A DNA stretch of 64,000 nucleotides from an uncultured Verrucomicrobia subdivision 3 bacterium (GCA_903913865.1 CAIWMU010000139.1:16915-80914), one strand, 5' to 3'. Counted from the stretch's first letter, positions 1-9,457 are shown. Program-made: numbers and translations. The notes: generated from the letters alone by a model not told the origin.

Positions 1-2205
1 GACGTTCGGCTGATCCCGAGTCACCTTCGGGGTTGATGCCGGCTGAATGATCCGGCTGATACCCACCGGGGGCGGCGTGCCGGAACTCTTCGAGGAGAGC
101 AGCAGAAGTTTGCTGCCGGAAGGGGGGAGTGAGAATGGGATTGTGAGGTGGCCATCCCTGCGCGTGGCCCGTCCGGCCTGGGTTTTTCCAGTGTAAACAT
201 CCCACTCTTGCACTCCGGAGCGGGAAGTGGTGACTTCGCCCGAGCTTTCGTGATCGATGCTTGTATTCACGAGGAACAGGATTTCGGCATCGGCCAATTG
301 TCTGCGCTGGTGAAGCAGGATTCCTGCGTCGCCATCCGCCCGATGAATCGCGAAATCGCCTGACAGAGGCAGACTTGCAGCGAGGCCCGTCAGGCGCCGG
401 AGCTCGGCGGAGGGATCCGCCCTGAAGCTTGCACAGGCCTTGTCATAATCGGCTGCTGCAGTCGTGGAGGAGGGAATCGCACCATCGATGCGGGGTGGTT
501 GTGCGCCTGAACACTCAACCCGGACCTTTGACCTATCAAGCAGATCCTTTGTGCTGCTGTTCATGTTTTCCGTGAGCGGCGGAATGATCACCATGGAGTA
601 TTCACGCTGCCCGACATGGAGAGTGCCACTTCCCGGCTTGCCGTGACGCGCCATGATATCTTCGGAGACGAGGTCATACTCCACTTGCATCGACTCCATT
701 TGGAGCAGCAGTTTGAAGAAGGCATCCCCCAGTTCTCCGAGCTTTGCGCCGTCACCCTGATACATCCAGGCGGTTGTGGTTGGCTCGATGATGAGAATCT
801 TGTTGATCTGCTCCCCCTGGGAGAGAGCGGCTGAAAGGTGGGCAAAGTATTCTGCGGAAAGATGGTAGGCAGGCCACCAGGGGGTGTGATAGGAAAACGA
901 TTGTGGATGATCCCGCTTGCGGGCTCCACGAATCGTGGAATAGGTCAGGTGCTGATTGATGGTGTTGACCCCCAGAACCTGCAGCCAGTCACCGATCCGC
1001 TTCATGTCCTCAAACCGGAGATCCCAGCCACCCGCACCGTAGGTCTCGCAAAGTGTGCGGCGGCGGCCCAGTTGGTTCGCAACGCTGGTGAGTTCCCGCA
1101 CCATTCGCACGTTGCCGAATTGGGCGTGCGTGTGCTCAGCGTATTGGTTCATCAGGCAGTCAATGGCCGGCAGTTGGTGCCATCCATACATGGCCATGTT
1201 GTCAGGAACACCCTGGCAGTTGGGCCATTCGTGATCCCAGTAGTGTCCTGTGAACTTGAGGCCGTTCTTCTCGCAGTATTCGAAATAGGGCTTCGCCCAG
1301 TGCTCAATGAACTGCGCGTTTAAAACCTCAAAATAATTGTGCCGAACCTTCCGCCAATCGCCAACCTGCTGGGAGAGACTGGGGAGGTGGTCGAGCAAAT
1401 CGTAACCCCAGCGCTTCTGGAATTCACCCACCAGCACCTCGCTCCAGGGCCAGTCACCGGCAGGCCGGATGTTTGGCTCATCGGTGAAGACACCCGGCAC
1501 CCGCTTGCCGAAATGTTTCCCGATCTCCTTGCGATACGGTTCCATGGTCACTTCCAGAAACTTTTCCGTGACCCCGGGCGAGAGCAGGTTCACATAGGAG
1601 CGGTTTGCGTGCCAGGGGGAATTTCCAGAGCGGACCTGGGTTGCCACCAGATACTCACCAGCAGGAAGGGTCTGGTCGCCACTCTTGACGCGGGCGGTGA
1701 CGTTCTCGACCTTGCCATCATCCACACGGTAGGCCGCGATGAATTCGGGCTGCCACTTGGGGACGGTCTGCTCCTTTTTGAAGACCATGCCGCGTCCGCG
1801 AGACTCGGGCATGGCATCAGGGACCATCCCGCCGGCAAATCCGGATGGATAGCTGTTTTCGTCGTAGATCCAAACCTTCATGCCCAGCTTGGCGGCCTCG
1901 TCCAATGCGGTCTGCCAAAGCTGAAACCAGGAGGCCGAGAAGTAGGGGGTCATCAAGCCCGGGCGCGGATGAACCCAAACCTGTTTGACTGATTGGGAGG
2001 CCAGATCCCTCAAATCCGACCGGATTCGGGATTCCGTGAGCATGTCGTTCCACACCCATAGGGGGCCGGTGCTGTAATCGACGGTTGGTTTCTCGAAAAC
2101 TGTTCGGGTTTGTGCAGCCGTTTCAAGCGAAGACGCCTTGTCAGCAGCATGCAGAGAGATGGCCGGCAGCAAGGCCAGCAACGACCAAAAGCGAGGGAAT
2201 TTCAT
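1..2205 (-). CDS. GH106-like alpha-L-rhamnosidase family glycoside hydrolase, exported (3' part outside window)
   Basis: An uninterrupted minus-strand frame runs from an ATG at 2205 to the left edge (735 codons, no stop), so the C-terminus lies outside the window. Residues 1-21 look like a signal peptide, so the enzyme should act in the periplasm or outside the cell. Family hallmarks can be read: PLWVWND (48-54), HPRPGL (79-84), YDENSYPSGFAGG (114-126) and FTDEPN (about 240-245), with a later 'PWWPAYHLSAEYFAHLS' segment. This set is typical of GH106 and related large hydrolases that remove alpha-L-rhamnose from plant or algal polysaccharides. The substrate cannot be read from sequence. It is divergent from the FGE-domain gene at 2457. 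The smaller plus-strand frames inside it are antisense shadows. The family call is good; rhamnose specificity is an inference. Confidence 0.8.
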   Translation of the reverse strand, partial: MKFPRFWSLLALLPAISLHAADKASSLETAAQTRTVFEKPTVDYSTGPLWVWNDMLTESRIRSDLRDLASQSVKQVWVHPRPGLMTPYFSASWFQLWQTALDEAAKLGMKVWIYDENSYPSGFAGGMVPDAMPESRGRGMVFKKEQTVPKWQPEFIAAYRVDDGKVENVTARVKSGDQTLPAGEYLVATQVRSGNSPWHANRSYVNLLSPGVTEKFLEVTMEPYRKEIGKHFGKRVPGVFTDEPNIRPAGDWPWSEVLVGEFQKRWGYDLLDHLPSLSQQVGDWRKVRHNYFEVLNAQFIEHWAKPYFEYCEKNGLKFTGHYWDHEWPNCQGVPDNMAMYGWHQLPAIDCLMNQYAEHTHAQFGNVRMVRELTSVANQLGRRRTLCETYGAGGWDLRFEDMKRIGDWLQVLGVNTINQHLTYSTIRGARKRDHPQSFSYHTPWWPAYHLSAEYFAHLSAALSQGEQINKILIIEPTTTAWMYQGDGAKLGELGDAFFKLLLQMESMQVEYDLVSEDIMARHGKPGSGTLHVGQREYSMVIIPPLTENMNSSTKDLLDRSKVRVECSGAQPPRIDGAIPSSTTAAADYDKACASFRADPSAELRRLTGLAASLPLSGDFAIHRADGDAGILLHQRRQLADAEILFLVNTSIDHESSGEVTTSRSGVQEWDVYTGKTQAGRATRRDGHLTIPFSLPPSGSKLLLLSSKSSGTPPPVGISRIIQPASTPKVTRDQPNV

Positions 2206-2456
2206 AGTGGCAACTGCTTCATTCTGCATTTGCGCGCGGGGTGAGTCAAAGGCTTTTCAAGTTCCCGTGAAGCAGAGTTGTCCGGATTGTTTGTGTTTGG
2301 TTGTCCACGGTTAAACAGGCGAGCGGTCAGTGACCGGGCCGTTTGGCCGGGGATCCATCCCCCAAAAAGGTGATCTGATGGCCCTCATTTTTCTGCGGTC
2401 CGGGTTTGACTTTTTACCTGCCTGATTGCCAGACTAGCCCTGCATTTTTTGAAACC
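2206..2456. promoter_or_regulatory. Divergent intergenic region with a 13-bp palindrome
   Basis: This 251-bp gap separates two divergent genes, so promoters for both should lie here. A perfect odd-centred palindrome, CGGTCAGTGACCG, sits at 2324-2336 and could be an operator. A TTGACT box near 2405-2410 has no convincing -10 partner. No coding sequence is supported. The regulatory role is inferred from position only. Confidence 0.3.
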
Positions 2457-4613
2457 ATGAAAGTTTACTGTTTTATTGCCCTATTTGGTGTCATTTCCAG
2501 CATCTCTCCTGTTTCCACCATGGCACAAGGAGCTGGATCGTTCGTTTTTGAGACGGCCCGTGAACTCTTCAGTTCCGGCGATTTTGACGGGGACGGCCGG
2601 GCTGACATGGTGATTGTGGACAAGGAAAGCGGTAAGATCCGGCTCGGCTACCAACTTGAGACGGGGGTTTTTGCCTGGGTGGATAATCGCCCCAGCGGGA
2701 TCAAAGGAGTGACGGGGATCGCTATTGGCAAGCTCGTGGCGGGTGCCGGTCAATCCCTGGCTCTAACAGGCCCGGATGCCAACCAGATCAGCATCGTGGA
2801 TATTTCGAACCGGGGTTCCTCCTCCAAACCCCAGATTCTACCATTTGAGGCTGGATTGGGTCCCAACGTCATTGCTGCTCTCGACATTGGGGGGGCAGGT
2901 AACACCCCTTTGGCGGACCTCTTCGTCGGCAGCATCTACAATTCCCCGGATGCCAATCTGGCGACCCTCCTTCGGAACGACGGAGCTGAATATCCGAAGA
3001 TCAGTGAGGCAGGCCTCTCAGGGGTTCCCGCCAAGGCGAATAGTTTTTCGATGAAAACCGGATCGGCCGCGTATGTCGCCATGCTCGTCGCTCCGGATGC
3101 CCTCAAAGTTGAGTCTGTTGATTCCGGCAAGCTTGTGGACGCCGTTGTGCTCTCAGGCCTTCCCGCCGGTGCCGATTATTGCATCGGCAGCTTCCGCTCA
3201 AAGGATGCGCGGGACTTTCTGGTTTATAAGCCGGGCGAGACCTCGTTTTCGTTCCGTTCGCTTAATGAGAGTGCCCCCGGCAAACTTGAGTTCGGGAAGG
3301 CTGAAAGTTTTGACCTGGGACAGCCCGTGAAGGCGATTATTCCAATTGATCAGCCCAAGGGAGCTGGTTTTGTGGCGATTTTTGGCGAGGGTCAGACGGC
3401 AGGCCTGTTCACCTTTGATGGTGCAAAGACCCCGAAGTTGTCCCAAACGATTTCTGCGACAAACGACATCTTCACAAGCGTGACCAAAACCCCGGCGGGG
3501 CTCGTAGTGTTGACCCAAACCTCCACGGGCAAGTATTCCACCCGTTATCAACTCTACACCTGGGCCGGGGAAGGCTGCACACCAGGCGTTTATGGGGGGT
3601 TGTCCTCGCTCGCTGATAACGACAACATCACCATTCCGGACATCCACCAGCGCATCGTTTCAAAGATCGTTGAGAAAACGGAGCCTGAGATGCATCCTTA
3701 CACGAACACCATCCCGGGAACTCGTGCGGAGTATGCCATGATACCCATTCCATCCGGCGAGTTCACGATGGGGACCCCGGACTCCGAAGCCAAGCGCAAC
3801 GCTGATGAAGGTCCGCAGCACACAGTCAAGATCGAGCCGTTCTGGATGGGCAAGTGCGAGATCACCTGGAATGAATACGAGCTATTCATGTATCCCGACG
3901 AGGAGCGCCGCACGCGTGGGACCGTCCCGACGGATGCCGACGGTGACAAGCTGGCCGATGCAATCACGCACCCCTCAAAGCCTTATGTTGAAATGAGCTT
4001 TGGGATGGGGAAGGACGGATTCCCTGCCATCGCGATGACCCAGCATGCGGCCAACAAATATTGCCAATGGCTGAGCGCCAAGACCGGACATTTCTACCGC
4101 CTGCCGACCGAGGCTGAGTGGGAATATGCGTGCAGGGCCGGGACGAAAACCACCTATTACTTTGGGGAAGATGCGACGGAGCTTCCGAATCATGCCTGGT
4201 TTGAGCAGAACAGCGATTTCAAGTATCAAAAGGTGGGCAAGAAGAAGCCAAATCCGTGGGGGCTCCATGACATGTATGGGAATGTGGTGGAATGGGTTCT
4301 GGATCAATACGATCCCGAATACTATCGCGTTTCCGCACAGCAGGGGACATCGGTTTTCCCGTGGAACAGGGCAACCAAACCGTATCCCCACGCGGTCCGT
4401 GGTGGTTCCTGGGATGATGAGGCTGCAAAGTGTCGCAGTGGGGCCCGCAGGGGTTCCGATCGTTCCTGGAAGATGCAGGATCCCCAGTTGCCCAAGAGCA
4501 TCTGGTATTTTTCGGATGCCCAGTTTGTGGGCTTCCGCGTTGTTCGCCCCTTGAAAGTCCCTTCTGCTGGGGAGTTGCAGAGGTATTGGACCAGCGGCGT
4601 GGAGCGGGATTGA
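2457..4613 (+). CDS. Exported protein with FG-GAP-like N-terminal part and C-terminal formylglycine-generating-enzyme (FGE-sulfatase) domain
   Basis: I chose the ATG at 2457 (718 aa) because it begins a clear signal peptide (MKVYCFIALFGVISSISPVSTMAQ-like, cut near residue 24). An upstream in-frame ATG at 2406 only adds 17 unlikely residues. Residues about 25-420 form a beta-rich region opening with a 'GDFDGDGRADMVIVD' Ca-binding FG-GAP/VCBS-like repeat. Residues about 426-705 are an FGE-sulfatase (SUMF1-like) domain: PIPSGEFTMG, RLPTEAEWEYACRAG, GLHDMYGNVVEWV, AVRGGSWDD and FVGFRVVRP. The C-terminal active-site cysteine pair of true formylglycine-generating enzymes is not intact (one Cys in KCRSGARRGS, and FRVV instead of FRCA). 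A binding or structural role is therefore more likely than sulfatase activation. A hairpin follows the stop. Confidence 0.85.
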   Translation: MKVYCFIALFGVISSISPVSTMAQGAGSFVFETARELFSSGDFDGDGRADMVIVDKESGKIRLGYQLETGVFAWVDNRPSGIKGVTGIAIGKLVAGAGQSLALTGPDANQISIVDISNRGSSSKPQILPFEAGLGPNVIAALDIGGAGNTPLADLFVGSIYNSPDANLATLLRNDGAEYPKISEAGLSGVPAKANSFSMKTGSAAYVAMLVAPDALKVESVDSGKLVDAVVLSGLPAGADYCIGSFRSKDARDFLVYKPGETSFSFRSLNESAPGKLEFGKAESFDLGQPVKAIIPIDQPKGAGFVAIFGEGQTAGLFTFDGAKTPKLSQTISATNDIFTSVTKTPAGLVVLTQTSTGKYSTRYQLYTWAGEGCTPGVYGGLSSLADNDNITIPDIHQRIVSKIVEKTEPEMHPYTNTIPGTRAEYAMIPIPSGEFTMGTPDSEAKRNADEGPQHTVKIEPFWMGKCEITWNEYELFMYPDEERRTRGTVPTDADGDKLADAITHPSKPYVEMSFGMGKDGFPAIAMTQHAANKYCQWLSAKTGHFYRLPTEAEWEYACRAGTKTTYYFGEDATELPNHAWFEQNSDFKYQKVGKKKPNPWGLHDMYGNVVEWVLDQYDPEYYRVSAQQGTSVFPWNRATKPYPHAVRGGSWDDEAAKCRSGARRGSDRSWKMQDPQLPKSIWYFSDAQFVGFRVVRPLKVPSAGELQRYWTSGVERD

Positions 4614-4624
4614 ATTTAACCTTG

Positions 4625-4673
4625 GGTGAAGGGGGTTGTCCCTTTCACCACAGTTCAGGAAGTTCCAGAACTG
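4625..4673 (+). terminator. Hairpin plus 23-bp palindrome after the FGE-domain gene
   Basis: Arms 4625-4634 and 4640-4649 pair over 10 bp (one G-T wobble) around a 5-nt loop, 11 nt after the stop. A near-perfect palindrome (CAGTTC...GAACTG, 4651-4673) follows at once. There is no T-run, so this could be a Rho-assisted terminator, an RNA-stability element or an operator for the next gene. Confidence 0.4.
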
Positions 4674-4791
4674 GCAGTTAGCACTGAAACCAAAGCAAAC
4701 GGCAATAAATCGTGGTGGATCGGACGGCCCTTGCGGCTTTCGCACGAAAGCGCAGGGGATACGGACGCCACATAGACAAAGCGCAATCACC

Positions 4792-6138
4792 ATGCAAGAA
4801 AACACCAATCCCCATGGCGCGTCCTTTTCGCGCCGGCAGTTTATCAGAAATTCAACACTCGCTGCGGCAGCCGCCACGGCAGTGGTGAACTTCCCCTCCA
4901 TCGTCGTAGGGCAGGGCAAGCAAACCATCAACGCTGTGATCATCGGGATGGGTGGCCGAGGCAGCGGAGCTGGTGAAAACTTCCGCGAAGCAGCCAAGGA
5001 AGTTGGCGTCGAGGCAAAGATTGTCGCCGTGGCCGACATTTTCCCTGAGAAGGCCAAGGGCGGAAAGGATACCTTCGGTTTGCCTGAGGACAAATGTTTC
5101 AGCGGTTTTGACGGGTATCAGAAGGCGCTGGAGGTTCCCGGTGTTAATTATGCGATTCTGGCCACGCCTCCCGGATTCCGCGCCCCTCATTTCCGTGCTG
5201 CGATCGCCGCCGGAAAAAATGTATTCATGGAGAAGCCGGTCGCGGTGGATGGCCCCGGTCTCAAGATCATGTATGCCGCGCACCAGGAAGCGCTGAAGAA
5301 GAATTTGAAAGTTGCTGCCGGCACCCAGCGCCGCCATCGCCCCAGCTACATTCAGACCATCAAACAACTACATGATGGGAAAATTGGTGATATCACCGCG
5401 CTGCGAACCTACTGGGTCAATGGTGGGCCGATCTGGCACCGTGGGGATGTCGGTAGCACAGATCTGGAACGGCAGATCCGGAACTGGTATCATTACGTTT
5501 GGTTGTGCGGTGATCATATTTGCGAACAGCACGTCCACAATCTCGACATCGCCAACTGGATCATGAAGGGCGAACATCCCGTACGCGCCTGGGGCATGGG
5601 TGCCCGCCAGCAGTTGGAAGGTAAGTCGGGGGAGATATGGGACAATTTCGCTGTCGAATACACCTATGCCAATGGCACACACCTGCACAGTTATTGCGGG
5701 CAGGTCAAGCGCAGTTGGGCATCCGTCAGCGAGGCTGCTGCTGGAACGATCGGCACCGTTGAACTGAACGACGGTCGCAACATCATCAAGACGAAAGATG
5801 GCAAAGTTTGGAGACCGGAAAAAGTTGAGAAGGACAACGGTTACGTCAACGAGCACGTCGACTTGATCCGTGCGATCATTGAAGACAAACCGTTGAATGA
5901 GGCCAAGCAGGTCACCGACAGCACACTCACAGCGATCATGGGCCGCGAGGCCGCCTATAGCGGTGGTGAGGTGACAGCTGAAGAGATCCTCAATTCGACG
6001 TTCGCCTACGGTCCGTCCCTCCTTTATCAGGATCCGTCCAAGATGACCTGGGAAGCGTTCCGCACGCTGCAGCCTCCCATGCCGAGCCAGCACAACATCC
6101 TGGCCAACCCGCCTGTGGTTCCGGTTGTCAAAGGTTGA
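4792..6138 (+). CDS. Tat-exported Gfo/Idh/MocA family oxidoreductase
   Basis: Start at ATG 4792 (448 aa), since it places a twin-arginine signal (SRRQFIRNS followed by an alanine-rich h-region) at the N-terminus. The open frame extends further upstream only by chance. Next come a Rossmann dinucleotide-binding segment (INAVIIGMGGRGSG, about 41-54), the EKPVAVD motif typical of this family, and a C-terminal alpha/beta substrate domain. Family members oxidise, reduce or hydrolyse sugars and cyclitols using NAD(P). Tat export of a folded, cofactor-loaded enzyme to the periplasm is common in Verrucomicrobiota and Planctomycetota. The neighbouring GH106-like hydrolase suggests carbohydrate processing, but the substrate is unknown. 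A strong terminator follows. Confidence 0.9.
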   Translation: MQENTNPHGASFSRRQFIRNSTLAAAAATAVVNFPSIVVGQGKQTINAVIIGMGGRGSGAGENFREAAKEVGVEAKIVAVADIFPEKAKGGKDTFGLPEDKCFSGFDGYQKALEVPGVNYAILATPPGFRAPHFRAAIAAGKNVFMEKPVAVDGPGLKIMYAAHQEALKKNLKVAAGTQRRHRPSYIQTIKQLHDGKIGDITALRTYWVNGGPIWHRGDVGSTDLERQIRNWYHYVWLCGDHICEQHVHNLDIANWIMKGEHPVRAWGMGARQQLEGKSGEIWDNFAVEYTYANGTHLHSYCGQVKRSWASVSEAAAGTIGTVELNDGRNIIKTKDGKVWRPEKVEKDNGYVNEHVDLIRAIIEDKPLNEAKQVTDSTLTAIMGREAAYSGGEVTAEEILNSTFAYGPSLLYQDPSKMTWEAFRTLQPPMPSQHNILANPPVVPVVKG

Positions 6139-6161
6139 TCCTGCCAGAGTATGATTCGCCA

Positions 6162-6199
6162 CCTTCACGCCCTCGAATTGAGGGCGTGAAGGTTTTTTT
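6162..6199 (+). terminator. Rho-independent terminator
   Basis: A perfect 13-bp stem (CCTTCACGCCCTC at 6162-6174 with its complement at 6180-6192) has a 5-nt loop and is followed directly by seven T residues (6193-6199). It lies 24 nt after the oxidoreductase stop and is the clearest intrinsic terminator in the window. Confidence 0.9.
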
Positions 6200-6259
6200 C
6201 AAGTTCTGAAGGAAGCATGCAACCCATGGCAAGTGGGTTTTGCTTATCCCATTCCGATC

Positions 6260-7393
6260 ATGGATGATTTTCATCCCCATCTTACAGTGATCAATCCATC
6301 CTCCCCCAAAGGATCAGTTTCCAGGAACGTTGGGGTTGCGGCGATGGCTTTCATTTTCCTGACTCTGTTGCCGTTCCTCGCGGGATGCCGAACCACACCA
6401 GTGGCAGTTCCGGGAGCTGCTGATGCCAGTCTGACCCGTTTCCATTTCAAAGGAGCCCACATGGGAACCCTGTTTGAAATCACCTTGTATGCAACCAACA
6501 GGGAATGGGCAACGACCGCCGCTACGGCAGCATTTGAGCGGATCAACACACTGGAAGACATCCTGAGCGACTATCAGGCGGATAGTGAACTCTCCATGTT
6601 GAGGAGTTCAACCGTTGGCCAGCCAGTTTCTGTGGGTCAGGATCTTTTTGAAGTGCTCCGGCGGTCCGAGGAGTTTTCCAAGCGTTCCGGAGGGGCGTTC
6701 GATTGCACGGTGGGTCCCTACGTCCGCCTCTGGCGGTTCTCACGGAAGCGTGGGACGCTCCCTGGTGCGGCTGAGTTGCAGGAAGCAAGGGGGCTGGTGG
6801 GATATCGGTATTTGCGTTTGGATTTCCGCAAGCACACGGTTACTTTGCTGCGCCCGGGGATGCGTTTGGATGCAGGGGGAATTGCCAAGGGTTACGCAGC
6901 TGACGAAGCCCTCAAGGTGCTGAAGGGCATGGGGGTGGATCGGGCCCTGGTGGCGGCGAGTGGAGATATTGCCATAGGGAGGCCGCCTCCCGGACAGGTG
7001 GGGTGGAAGGTGGGGGTTTCCGGCATTGATTCAAAGACCAACATCCTCACCAGAAACCTGATACTCTCAAACGCAGCCGTTTCCACCTCGGGAGACACCG
7101 AGCAATCCATCGAAATTGGAGGCATCCGCTATTCTCATATTGTGGATCCGCGCACCGGGCTCGGGTTGACACACCGGGTGCAAGCGACCGTGATAGGTCC
7201 GAATGCCACCACCACCGATGCGGCAGCCACGGCGGTTTGCATCCTTGGCAGGAAAGCCGGGGCGGCTTTCATTAAATCCCTCCCCAACTGCGGTGTTCTT
7301 GTGATCACGAGGGAAGGGGGGCATGAAGAGGTTTATGCATCCCCCCGGGTCAGGCAGCTGCAGCGTGAGATTACTCCGGTGCCCCTCCGGTAG
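6260..7393 (+). CDS. apbE: FAD:protein FMN transferase (ApbE family), predicted lipoprotein
   Basis: ApbE transfers FMN from FAD to a Thr/Ser of target redox proteins such as RNF/NQR subunits, outside the cytoplasmic membrane. An N-terminal hydrophobic stretch ends in LPFLAGC, a lipobox that would be lipidated at the Cys. Family motifs are present: HMGTLFEITLYA, LDAGGIAKGYAADEAL (flavin-site region), SNAAVSTSGDTEQ, HIVDPRTG and TTTDAAATAVCILG (Mg-binding region). The start is uncertain: ATG 6260 is used here, GTG 6233 is in frame upstream, and ATG 6344 lies just before the hydrophobic segment. No RNF/NQR genes are in the window, so its target is unknown. Confidence 0.9.
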   Translation: MDDFHPHLTVINPSSPKGSVSRNVGVAAMAFIFLTLLPFLAGCRTTPVAVPGAADASLTRFHFKGAHMGTLFEITLYATNREWATTAATAAFERINTLEDILSDYQADSELSMLRSSTVGQPVSVGQDLFEVLRRSEEFSKRSGGAFDCTVGPYVRLWRFSRKRGTLPGAAELQEARGLVGYRYLRLDFRKHTVTLLRPGMRLDAGGIAKGYAADEALKVLKGMGVDRALVAASGDIAIGRPPPGQVGWKVGVSGIDSKTNILTRNLILSNAAVSTSGDTEQSIEIGGIRYSHIVDPRTGLGLTHRVQATVIGPNATTTDAAATAVCILGRKAGAAFIKSLPNCGVLVITREGGHEEVYASPRVRQLQREITPVPLR

Positions 7394-7401
7394 GGCAATC
7401 C

Positions 7402-7770
7402 TCAACGCAGGTCGATTGAGTCCCCTGCGAGCAAAGGGATGTCCTCGCCGCTCAGAAGGCGCTTTGGGTCAATCGCCATTTCCTCTCCACCTCGGGTCAG
7501 AACGATGACACGGGGATCACCTCCCTGATAGTCTGCTGCGATAATCGCTGCTGCCAAGGTCATGCCTGGTGTCCAGGGGACGGCGTGTAACCGGACTTGC
7601 CCTGCGATAAAGATTGTCGGTCCCTGTGCACTGTTGCTTCGCATTTGCCCCTGCTGTTGGCCCGCGAAAAACGCGGCACGGGCCTTTGCCTCCGCCGCCT
7701 TCTTTGTCACGCACCCGGAACTGATCAAGGCTGCAGCCAGAAGTGCCACCACCAGTATGCTGTTTTTCAT
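7402..7770 (-). CDS. Small SLBB-like lipoprotein
   Basis: A 122-residue protein with an N-terminal signal ending in the lipobox LISSGC, followed by an Ala/Gln-rich linker. The C-terminal half (GPTIFIAGQVRLHAVPW..GMTLAAAI..ADYQGG.PRVIVLTRGG...PLLAGDSIDLR) resembles the SLBB/Wza-type beta-grasp module of polysaccharide export proteins. The polysaccharide-export channel domain itself is absent. It lies downstream of panB on the same strand (107-nt gap) and its stop almost meets the apbE stop. A specific function cannot be assigned. Confidence 0.7.
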   Translation of the reverse strand: MKNSILVVALLAAALISSGCVTKKAAEAKARAAFFAGQQQGQMRSNSAQGPTIFIAGQVRLHAVPWTPGMTLAAAIIAADYQGGDPRVIVLTRGGEEMAIDPKRLLSGEDIPLLAGDSIDLR

Positions 7771-7877
7771 TTTACAGATCGTTTGTTGTTGCGCAGCAGA
7801 TTAGCTGCCCGGAACAATTTTTCAATCCATGCGCAGCTCCGAGTGCGGGGAAAAGCAGGTGTTTGTCCGGGTGTGAA

Positions 7878-8672
7878 TCAAGCCATCGCCTGCTGGCATA
7901 CGGATTCCTGCCACTCGCTCACCACCCTGCGCATCTGCTCTGCTGCGTTGAGACGTGGTTTCACGTGCTTGAGGCTGAACCATGGAAGCATCCCCAGAAG
8001 GTCGGGAGTGACGAGGACCTGGCCGTCGCACAGTTTTCCCGATCCGATGCCAATGGTTGGGATGGAGATGTGAGTGCTGATTTCTCCCGCAACGGGGCTG
8101 GTAACCAACTCCAGGACGAGTGCAAAAGCTCCCGCCTGCTCCAGTGCCTTTGCATCCTGCAGGAGTCGTTGATGCTCTGACTCCACCTTCCCCTGAACCT
8201 TGTAACCCCCAACCTCAAGAACATGCTGAGGAAGCATTCCCAGGTGGCCGAAGAAGGGGATGCCCTCCGCGATGATCGCTTTGACCTGATCGATGATCTC
8301 GATCCCGCCCTCTGCTTTGACAGCCTCAGCCCCTGCGGCTATCAGCCGCCGCGCATTAGTGACGGCATCCTGAACGGTCTCGTATGAGCGGAAAGGGAGA
8401 TCGGCTGATAGCAATGCTCGTGGCTGGGCCCGGGCCGCCGCCCGAACGTGATGTTCCATCTCAGCCATGGTGACATGCGTGGTGTCGGGGTAGCCCAGCA
8501 CCACCATGCCAAGAGAATCCCCGACGAGGATCAAGGGTATCCCCGCATCGTCGAGAAGTTTTGTCATCGGATAATCGTAGGCAGTCAGGGCCGCGACCTT
8601 GCGGCCCAGGGACTTCATCTGGCGTATTTCGTCGTCGGTGACTTTGCTGCGCGTCGTCATTCCAAACACCAT
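7878..8672 (-). CDS. panB: 3-methyl-2-oxobutanoate hydroxymethyltransferase (ketopantoate hydroxymethyltransferase)
   Basis: PanB adds a hydroxymethyl group from 5,10-methylene-THF to 2-oxoisovalerate, giving ketopantoate, the first committed step of pantothenate/CoA synthesis in the cytoplasm. The 264-residue TIM barrel has the expected length and motifs: LTAYDYPMTKLLDDAG, VGDSLGMVVLGYPDT (metal/substrate site), ALLSADLPFRSY, VKAEGG, FGHLGMLPQ and IPTIGIGSG. The start may be Met1 (8672) or Met5 (8660). It is divergent from cvpA. No other pan genes are in view. Confidence 0.96.
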   Translation of the reverse strand: MVFGMTTRSKVTDDEIRQMKSLGRKVAALTAYDYPMTKLLDDAGIPLILVGDSLGMVVLGYPDTTHVTMAEMEHHVRAAARAQPRALLSADLPFRSYETVQDAVTNARRLIAAGAEAVKAEGGIEIIDQVKAIIAEGIPFFGHLGMLPQHVLEVGGYKVQGKVESEHQRLLQDAKALEQAGAFALVLELVTSPVAGEISTHISIPTIGIGSGKLCDGQVLVTPDLLGMLPWFSLKHVKPRLNAAEQMRRVVSEWQESVCQQAMA

Positions 8673-8770
8673 TGCGGTATAAGGGGTGAGTTAACAAGAG
8701 CAAATCTCAGGATTTGTGGCATGATGTCTGCTGTAAATCGGTTGGCCAAGCGCCTAAACGCAGCTGCCGA

Positions 8771-9379
8771 ATGAATCTAAATCTGCCGATCAACCTGTTC
8801 GATCTGGCCCTGTTGGTCATTCTCACTCTCGGAATTTCCGCCGGGAGGAAGAATGGCATGTCCGGGGAACTGTTTGATGCCATAAAATGGATCCTGATCC
8901 TCGTGGGGGCCACCCTGCTTTATGAGTTTTTGGGCGGCATGGTGGCTGGCAAGCTGCACCTTAGCCTTTTGACGGCCTACCTCCTCGTCTATGTCGCGAT
9001 TGTGTTTTTTGGACTTATTTTTCTTAATGTCGTGAAAGAGCGGGTGGGATCCAAGCTGGCGGGCAGTGATTTTTTTGGACGCGGTGAATATTTTTTAGGC
9101 ATGGTTGCCGGGATGGTGCGCCACGCATGCATTCTCATGATCGGTTTGGCGCTTCTCAACGCCCGCTATTTTAGCTCCACGGATGTGGTGGCCATGAAGG
9201 CATTCCAGACGGAAAACTACGGGAGTGACATGTTCCCCACCTGGCAAACGGTGCAGTCGGTGGTTTTCCAGAAATCGCTGACAGGTCCCTGGATCAGATC
9301 GAATTTGTGGTTCGCTCTCATGAAGCCCACCAAACCTCAGGATGCCTCGATTCATTCCGGGGAGTATATTCTTCCTTGA
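8771..9379 (+). CDS. cvpA: CvpA family membrane protein
   Basis: The ATG at 8771 gives a 202-residue protein beginning NLPINLFDLALLVILTLGISAGRKNG, the usual CvpA opening: a first transmembrane helix, then a Gly/Arg-rich turn and GxxxE/D helix. Three further hydrophobic segments follow (about 36-55, 60-85, 110-130), then a polar tail. CvpA proteins are inner-membrane proteins first linked to colicin V production and more generally to envelope stress. The exact biochemical role is unknown. An in-frame upstream extension to 8714 lacks sense as protein. Confidence 0.8.
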   Translation: MNLNLPINLFDLALLVILTLGISAGRKNGMSGELFDAIKWILILVGATLLYEFLGGMVAGKLHLSLLTAYLLVYVAIVFFGLIFLNVVKERVGSKLAGSDFFGRGEYFLGMVAGMVRHACILMIGLALLNARYFSSTDVVAMKAFQTENYGSDMFPTWQTVQSVVFQKSLTGPWIRSNLWFALMKPTKPQDASIHSGEYILP

Positions 9380-9457
9380 CCCATTCCCTCGTCTGGCCCC
9401 CTCTCAGGGACAAGCACTGCTTGAAAGGCGGCCTACCCGACCTTATGGTTCACGGCG

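Noticed and set aside
3975..6168. Long minus-strand open frames (e.g. 3975-5093 and 5368-6168)
   Set aside because: They are antisense to well-identified FGE-domain and Gfo/Idh/MocA genes and have biased, non-protein-like composition.
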